DNA from: Gammaproteobacteria bacterium
GTDB taxonomy: Bacteria > Pseudomonadota > Gammaproteobacteria > Steroidobacterales > Steroidobacteraceae
Direction: 5' to 3'
Assembly: GCA_003164785.1 (NCBI GenBank)
Contig: PLUE01000037.1
Coordinates: 1 to 64,000, forward strand
DNA length: 64,000 nucleotides
Shown here: one piece after another, positions 59,384 through 64,000 of the stretch
Layout of the letters: each line of letters begins with the position of its first letter
Position numbering within the stretch: the first letter of the stretch is position 1
Made by a program: the position numbers and the translations under genes
The notes under the pieces: model-generated
Database searches by the model: none
What the model was told of the DNA's origin: nothing
Seen by the model: the letters and a program-made list of their open reading frames with translations, nothing else

Positions 59384-60184
59384 TCAGGCGACTGCCCGCT
59401 TGGGCTGGCCCACCCAATACTCCGGTCGTTTGTAATGCGCGTATAGGCCGACTTCGGCGTCCCGATCCAGGGGCGCGTCACTGTCGTACGTCGGCGCGTC
59501 CTTGAGGGATTGCCGATCGAGGGCGATGGTGACCGTCGATTCCGACCAGCTTACCTCCTGGATCCACTCCGGCGAAACCAGAACCTGGTGCCCCATCCAC
59601 CAATTGCTCGTGTCCACGATCAGGTAGCGAATCGACCAGGTCAGGTCGTCCACGATAAATCCTTGGACGTGGCCGATCTCACCGTCCTTTGCACGGATGT
59701 GATACCCCTTGACCTCATTGCAGCTGCGCAAATGGGGGTCGGCATTTTCCGTGTCGCCGGTCGGTGCCTTGAGATAGCCCGAATAGCCGGGATAGACATC
59801 GGGGCCCATCCCAGTCGCCAGCGTGCCCGGATAGTTGCCTTCCCCCCACAAACCGGTACTGCCCCAATAATAGGGATAGCCGTAGTAACCGAGATAGCTT
59901 TTCTCGTACTGCCGCGAGATCGGCTTGTCGGTGTCGATGCTGGGACTGTTCTTGACTTGATCGCGCGTCACGTTGACGGGAAGGATGTCCGCGGCCCAAC
60001 CGGGTTGACCGATGGAGTAGGGCGTGATGAGCACTTCGCGGCCACCGAGCCACGTGCTCGTGTCCGCGACGACGTAGCGGATGACCCACGCTTCATCGTC
60101 GAAGTAAAGGTCCACCACCTTCCCGATGGTTCCGTCGGTGGCTCCGATTGCGCAACCTTCCAAATCCTTCACCCGTCGTAACAT
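59384..60184 (-). CDS. Double PRC-barrel domain protein
   Basis: A 266-residue protein with two PRC-barrel domains (about 1-80, KDLEGCAIGATDGTIGKVVD; and 160-240, NEVKGYHIRAKDGEIGHVQG). A Gly/Tyr/Pro-rich linker (YLGYYGYPYYWGSTGLW) joins them. Both repeats end in VDTSNW/ADTSTW followed by VLVSP/VLITP. Such proteins often accompany stress or membrane-adaptation genes; no molecular function is assigned. It is convergent with the aldehyde dehydrogenase. Confidence 0.85.
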   Translation of the reverse strand: MLRRVKDLEGCAIGATDGTIGKVVDLYFDDEAWVIRYVVADTSTWLGGREVLITPYSIGQPGWAADILPVNVTRDQVKNSPSIDTDKPISRQYEKSYLGYYGYPYYWGSTGLWGEGNYPGTLATGMGPDVYPGYSGYLKAPTGDTENADPHLRSCNEVKGYHIRAKDGEIGHVQGFIVDDLTWSIRYLIVDTSNWWMGHQVLVSPEWIQEVSWSESTVTIALDRQSLKDAPTYDSDAPLDRDAEVGLYAHYKRPEYWVGQPKRAVA

Positions 60185-60399
60185 GTGGCGAACTCCGTAT
60201 GGGTCGTTGTGTAACAGTGGATCGATACCCTAGGGCATTGCCTGCTGCACGTCTGTCCGGTGACGCACTTGGGGCCCCTCGTGGGCGTCGGGCGTCAGGG
60301 GGAACCGACCGGAGGAGAGATCCGAAAATATGCAACGCGATGGCGATAAGCGTGTCATCTGTTGGTGGATCCAACGTCCCAGTGTCGTATAGGTGTGCC

Positions 60400-60458
60400 G
60401 CGAGATCGGGTCTGTGCCGGTAGATCACGTCTTGCCGTAGTTGTACGTCGATTTTCAT
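60400..60458 (-). pseudogene. 5' remnant of a BON-domain protein
   Basis: A near-consensus ribosome site (AAGGAGGC) lies 8 bp before an ATG at 60458 whose product starts MKIDVQLRQDVIYR, close to the MKTDAQLQQDVIDE start of BON-domain stress proteins. After about 15 residues the match is lost and the frame runs on meaninglessly into the PRC gene region. The gene body is missing. The remaining 60185-60399 holds nothing I recognise. Confidence 0.5.
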
Positions 60459-60634
60459 TGGCGTCGCCTCCTTGAAGGGGCGTAAAGTGTGCTCCGCCGG
60501 GTGCACACGGTCGGTGCGGCAACACACCGACGTGGTTCGCCGCAGGCCGTTCACGGTATTCACGCATGTCGCTCGCGTCCGTGGACTATTATTGTCCGGG
60601 GCAAATACAAGCGGCTCGACACAAGGACACGCTC

Positions 60635-62014
60635 ATGGCGAGAAAGGGATGTTTACTTTCGGGGAATCTATTCCTGGTGCTTCTCTGCGGCGTTTCCGCG
60701 CCGAGTTGGGCAGTACCAAGCTTCGCCCGTCAGACCGGCATGGCCTGCGCGGCGTGTCATACGGTCTTTCCGGAACTCACGCCGTTCGGGCGCGAGTTCA
60801 AGATCAACGGCTACGTACTCGACAACATCAAGCAGATCACGGGCATCGACGTGGACGACAAGCAGACGCTCGCGCTCAATTCCATCCCGCCGATCAGTGC
60901 GATGCTCCAGGTGTCGTATACGCACACCGCCAAGGCGCTTCCGGACAGCGCCTTGCCCGCCGCATTGGCCAAGGACGGGGAAGTGTTGTTCCCGCAGCAG
61001 GTCAGCCTTTTCTATGCCGGCAAGATCGCCAGCGAGTTGGGTGCCTTCATGCAACTGACCTACGACGGTGCGGCGGATCATTTCGGGTTCGACAATACGG
61101 ACGTCCGCTACGCCCACCATCTGTCTTTCGGAGGCGCGAACGCGAACGACCATCAGATGATCCTCGGCGTGACGCTCAACAATAACCCCACGGTGCAGGA
61201 CCCGTGGAACACGACGCCGGCATGGGGGTTCCCGTATTCGAACAGCAGCGTGGCGCCGGGCCAGATCGCGTCTTCGCAGGTCGATGGCCGCCTGGGCCAG
61301 AGCGTCGCGGGCATTGGTGTCTACACGTGGTTCGACGATCATCTGTATGCGGAGATCACCGGATACACGGCCGCGGTGGTCGGCGGTGCTCATCCGCTCG
61401 ACAGCACCCAGAGCAACGTGATTCACGGTCTGTCTCCTTATTGGCGGTTGGTCTACGAGGAGCGATGGGATCGCAATTCCCTGTCCCTGGGTACGTACGG
61501 CTTGGTCACGCGCGTGCATCCCGGCAACGGTACGGCCCTGCAAGGCGCGACCGATCAATACAAGGATGCGGCCGCGGACGTGCAGTATCAATTTATCGGC
61601 GAGGACCATCTGGCGACGGTGCTGGCGACGTACATCCACGAAAACCAGAACCTGAACGCGAGCCTGGCCGACCAGTTCTCGGCAAACCCCAGCGACACCT
61701 TGAAGACGCTCAAGCTCACGGGCGAGTACATGTATCGCCGGCGGATCGGGGGCACGTTGGGTTATTTCAACACGACAGGCAGCGCCGATACGCTGCTCTA
61801 CACGGCCGCGCCGGTGACCGGCAGTGCCAACAACAGTCCCAACACCAGCGGCTATATTGCCGAGGTCAACTATCTGCCATGGCTCAACGTGAAGCTGCAG
61901 ATGCAGTACGTGGCCTACGAGAAATTCAACGGACTGAAGACCAACTACGACGGGACGGGACGCAACGCGTCCGACAACAACACGTTATACGCGCTCGTCT
62001 GGCTGAATTACTGA
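60635..62014 (+). CDS. Monoheme cytochrome c fused to an outer-membrane barrel (Cyc2-like)
   Basis: A 459-residue exported protein: signal peptide ending SAPSWA (residue 26), then FARQTGMACAACHTVFPELTPFG with one heme site CAACH at 38-42, then about 400 residues of alternating beta-strand sequence with a C-terminal aromatic strand (TLYALVWLNY). This cytochrome-then-porin layout is that of Cyc2-type outer-membrane electron conduits (iron oxidases), though I cannot show Cyc2 orthology. It is followed 9 bp later by a diheme c4-type cytochrome, a plausible periplasmic partner. Start chosen at the signal peptide. Confidence 0.75.
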   Translation: MARKGCLLSGNLFLVLLCGVSAPSWAVPSFARQTGMACAACHTVFPELTPFGREFKINGYVLDNIKQITGIDVDDKQTLALNSIPPISAMLQVSYTHTAKALPDSALPAALAKDGEVLFPQQVSLFYAGKIASELGAFMQLTYDGAADHFGFDNTDVRYAHHLSFGGANANDHQMILGVTLNNNPTVQDPWNTTPAWGFPYSNSSVAPGQIASSQVDGRLGQSVAGIGVYTWFDDHLYAEITGYTAAVVGGAHPLDSTQSNVIHGLSPYWRLVYEERWDRNSLSLGTYGLVTRVHPGNGTALQGATDQYKDAAADVQYQFIGEDHLATVLATYIHENQNLNASLADQFSANPSDTLKTLKLTGEYMYRRRIGGTLGYFNTTGSADTLLYTAAPVTGSANNSPNTSGYIAEVNYLPWLNVKLQMQYVAYEKFNGLKTNYDGTGRNASDNNTLYALVWLNY

Positions 62015-62023
62015 GGGATCCCC

Positions 62024-62656
62024 ATGAAACAGTCACCGATACCTTACGGCGTCTTGATCGGGGCCGCGCTCTATGCGTTCAGCGGTGCGGGTCATGCGGC
62101 TGCGGACGTCGCCGCCGACACGCAGAAGGAGGCCCTGCAAAAGACCATCGAGACCTGCACGATCTGTCACGGTGCCGGTGGTCGAAGCGTCTCGCCCACC
62201 TTCCCGAATCTGGCGGGGCAGATGGCCCCGTACATCGAGTTGCAGTTGCATGCCTTCAAGGATCAAACCCGGGCCGATCCCGATGCGCAGGCCTACATGT
62301 GGGGGATGGCGTCGCAACTGAACGATGGGTCGATCAGCGGTCTCGCCGAGTATTTCTCCAAACAATCCGCTGCGCCGGGCCGAAGCGGCAATGCCGCCCT
62401 CATCGCCAGGGGTAAACAGATCTTCACGGAGGGAGTCCCCGCACGCCAAATCGTCGCCTGTGCATCGTGTCATGGTGCCAATGCCGAGGGGAACGGGCCG
62501 TTTCCGCGCCTGGCCGGGCAGCATGCGCCCTATCTGCTCAAGCAGCTTTTCGTGATTCAAAGTGTGCTGAGGACCGCTCCGGTGATGCACGGCGTGATCA
62601 AGGACCTGACCAAGGAGCAGATGCAGGCTGTGGTCGCCTACTTGGAGTCGGTGTAG
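62024..62656 (+). CDS. Diheme c4-type periplasmic cytochrome
   Basis: A 210-residue exported protein with signal peptide (ALYAFSGAGHAAA) and two class-I heme domains: CTICH at 45-49 and CASCH near 145, each with a downstream Met (YMWGM; APVMHGV) as probable axial ligand. Two-domain c4 cytochromes pass electrons to terminal oxidases. Coupled closely to the fused cytochrome-barrel gene, so the two probably form one electron-transfer path. Confidence 0.87.
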   Translation: MKQSPIPYGVLIGAALYAFSGAGHAAADVAADTQKEALQKTIETCTICHGAGGRSVSPTFPNLAGQMAPYIELQLHAFKDQTRADPDAQAYMWGMASQLNDGSISGLAEYFSKQSAAPGRSGNAALIARGKQIFTEGVPARQIVACASCHGANAEGNGPFPRLAGQHAPYLLKQLFVIQSVLRTAPVMHGVIKDLTKEQMQAVVAYLESV

Positions 62657-62838
62657 GGTGTCGCCTTGGTCGGCCGCCTCTGTGCGGCATTGGACAGAGT
62701 TCGTCGCGACATCGGCGTGAAATTGGCGCATGGTACCGGGCGTTGGACTCATCGAAAACAGGAGCATCGCCATCAGAACATCGAACGACCATGTAGTCGG
62801 CATGCCCTTTTTTCGGGGTCGAATCGGCGCAAGGGGAG

Positions 62839-62991
62839 TTGAGGCGCGATGCGGCCTGGCGTCATGAGCGGGTCGCCACCGCCGCCTACCACCTTGCGCA
62901 GCGCCGTGGCTTCCAGCCGGGCCGGGAGGCGCAGGAATGGCTGGCTGCGGAGCGTCAAACCGACGTGGTCGACGCAGGTGAAGCGCGGTAG
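62839..62991 (+). CDS. Small DUF2934-like protein
   Basis: About 50 residues: RHERVATAAYHLAQRRGFQP followed by GREAQEWLAAERQ, the whole DUF2934 motif (AY..AE.RG..PG.E..DWL.AE). The frame is open back to 62797; a TTG at 62839 is the best start I see but its ribosome site is poor. It ends 3 bp before the phosphorylase gene, so it is probably cotranscribed. Function unknown; DUF2934 proteins often sit beside glycogen genes. Confidence 0.6.
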   Translation: MRRDAAWRHERVATAAYHLAQRRGFQPGREAQEWLAAERQTDVVDAGEAR

Positions 62992-62994
62992 CCC

Positions 62995-64000
62995 ATGAGC
63001 GAGATCCCGGGTTTCGATTCCCTTTCCGAGCTGGCGCTGAATTTGCGATGGTCTTGGAATCATGCCACCGATCGTCTGTGGGAACAGCTCGATCCGGCGC
63101 AGTGGAAGCTCACGCAGAATCCCTGGAGCGTGCTGCAGACCGTTTCCCGGGACAAGCTCCGGGAGGTCCTGGCGGACCCTGAATTTCGCGACACTGTCGG
63201 CAGGTTGGTCGAAGAAAGACGCGCGGCGATCCGAGCGCCGGCATGGTTCCAAAACGTCCACCCGTCCTCGGCGCTCAATTGCGTGGCGTACTTCAGCATG
63301 GAATACATGGTGAGCGAGGCCCTGCCGATCTACTCGGGTGGGCTCGGAAACGTCGCCGGCGACCAGCTGAAAGCGGCCAGCGACTTGGGCGTGCCCATCG
63401 TCGGCGTGGGTCTGCTCTATGCGCAGGGCTATTTCCGGCAGGTGATCGACCGGGCGGGCGCCCAGGAAGCGCTATACCCCTATAACGACCCCGGTCAGCT
63501 GCCCATCGCTCCCCTGCGTCACGCGAACGGCGAGTGGCTGCGATTGGAGGTGGTGCTATCCGGCTATTCGGTGTGGCTGCGCGCCTGGCAGGTCGAGGTG
63601 GGTCGGTTGAAGCTCTACCTGCTCGACAGCAACGATATGGCGAACACGGCGCCATTTCGCGGGATCACGAGCCAGCTCTACGGCGGCGGCTCGGTATTGC
63701 GCCTGCAGCAGGAGTTGATTCTCGGGATCGGCGGTTGGCGGCTACTGACCGCCCTGGGCGTCAGTCCGGACGTGTGCCATCTGAACGAGGGGCATGCCGG
63801 GTTCGCGATTCTCGAGCGGGCGCGAACGAGGATGATGACGACCGGCGAGGCGTTCGAAGCCGCCTTGACGACCACGCGAGCGGGCAACGTCTTCACCACG
63901 CACACCGCGGTGCCCGCCGGTTTCGATTGCTTCGCGCCGCCGTTGATCGAGCAGTATCTCGGTCATTACGCGACAAGCGCGCTGCATATTTCCGTGCCCG
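62995..64000 (+). CDS. glgP: Alpha-glucan (glycogen/maltodextrin) phosphorylase, 5' part
   Basis: The reading frame is open from the ATG at 62995 to the window end (335 residues), so the 3' end is outside. The N-terminus matches the long GlgP form with a DUF3417 domain: SLSELALNLRWSWNHATDRLW near 9-29, FSMEYMVSEALPIYSGGLG near 101, GDQLKAASDLGVPIVGVGLLY near 122, and HLNEGHAGFAILERAR near 262. It phosphorolyses alpha-1,4-glucans to glucose-1-phosphate. The pyridoxal-phosphate lysine lies beyond the window. Confidence 0.92.
   Translation, partial: MSEIPGFDSLSELALNLRWSWNHATDRLWEQLDPAQWKLTQNPWSVLQTVSRDKLREVLADPEFRDTVGRLVEERRAAIRAPAWFQNVHPSSALNCVAYFSMEYMVSEALPIYSGGLGNVAGDQLKAASDLGVPIVGVGLLYAQGYFRQVIDRAGAQEALYPYNDPGQLPIAPLRHANGEWLRLEVVLSGYSVWLRAWQVEVGRLKLYLLDSNDMANTAPFRGITSQLYGGGSVLRLQQELILGIGGWRLLTALGVSPDVCHLNEGHAGFAILERARTRMMTTGEAFEAALTTTRAGNVFTTHTAVPAGFDCFAPPLIEQYLGHYATSALHISVP

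Overview
The window is 64 kb of high-GC DNA from a Gram-negative proteobacterium. The evidence is a TonB-dependent receptor, outer-membrane and periplasmic cytochromes c, and heterotetrameric sarcosine oxidases of proteobacterial type. I would guess a gammaproteobacterium of the Steroidobacter/Nevskia kind, but the sequence does not settle this. Coding density is high and both strands are used. No rRNA, tRNA, CRISPR array, insertion sequence or prophage was seen.

Layout. 1-5280: a coenzyme F420 block (cofH 3' part, an F420-dependent glucose-6-phosphate-dehydrogenase-like gene, cofE, cofD, then two candidate F420 users). 5510-7237: an AT-richer patch with a Ni/Co permease and a mazEF pair. 7293-11086: a Rieske oxygenase divergent from an orphan PotA-type ATPase and a secreted phosphatase-like protein. 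11155-23357: carnitine/gamma-butyrobetaine degradation (dehydrogenase-thioesterase fusion, TetR regulator, acyl-CoA dehydrogenase, CaiD-like hydratase, ADP-forming acyl-CoA ligase, thioesterase, BKACE enzyme) and a choline/betaine/carnitine ABC importer. 23422-27244: choline to betaine, with a BetI repressor fused to BetB in one reading frame, then betA. 27245-29811: gene debris, a diguanylate cyclase and a second mazEF. 29845-41114: a leftward cluster (dimethylglycine dehydrogenase, soxBDAG copy 1, an Asp/Asn-hydroxylase-like protein, a beta-propeller-like protein, a large acyl-CoA dehydrogenase). 41369-46904: a GbdR-type regulator, a TPR-sulfotransferase and a TonB receptor. 46907-48015: more debris. 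48037-56564: an S33 hydrolase, gbcA and soxBDAG copy 2. 56591-64000: a hydroxyacid dehydrogenase, an aldehyde dehydrogenase, a PRC-barrel protein, a Cyc2-like cytochrome-porin with a c4-type cytochrome, and the 5' part of an alpha-glucan phosphorylase.

Together the central 45 kb encodes an almost complete route for quaternary amines: gamma-butyrobetaine and carnitine to betaine plus an acetyl unit; choline to betaine; betaine to dimethylglycine, sarcosine and glycine. Import and regulators are included. The Rieske reductase (GbcB type) and the folate C1 genes often found beside sox operons are not in the window.

The most unusual object is the BetI-BetB fusion at 23422-25557, a sensor-enzyme arrangement that recalls PutA. 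Other unusual points are a substrate-binding-protein-first SBP-permease fusion, two divergent soxBDAG operons, a Cyc2-like fused cytochrome, several matched palindromic operators, and at least four gene remnants with recognisable ends.
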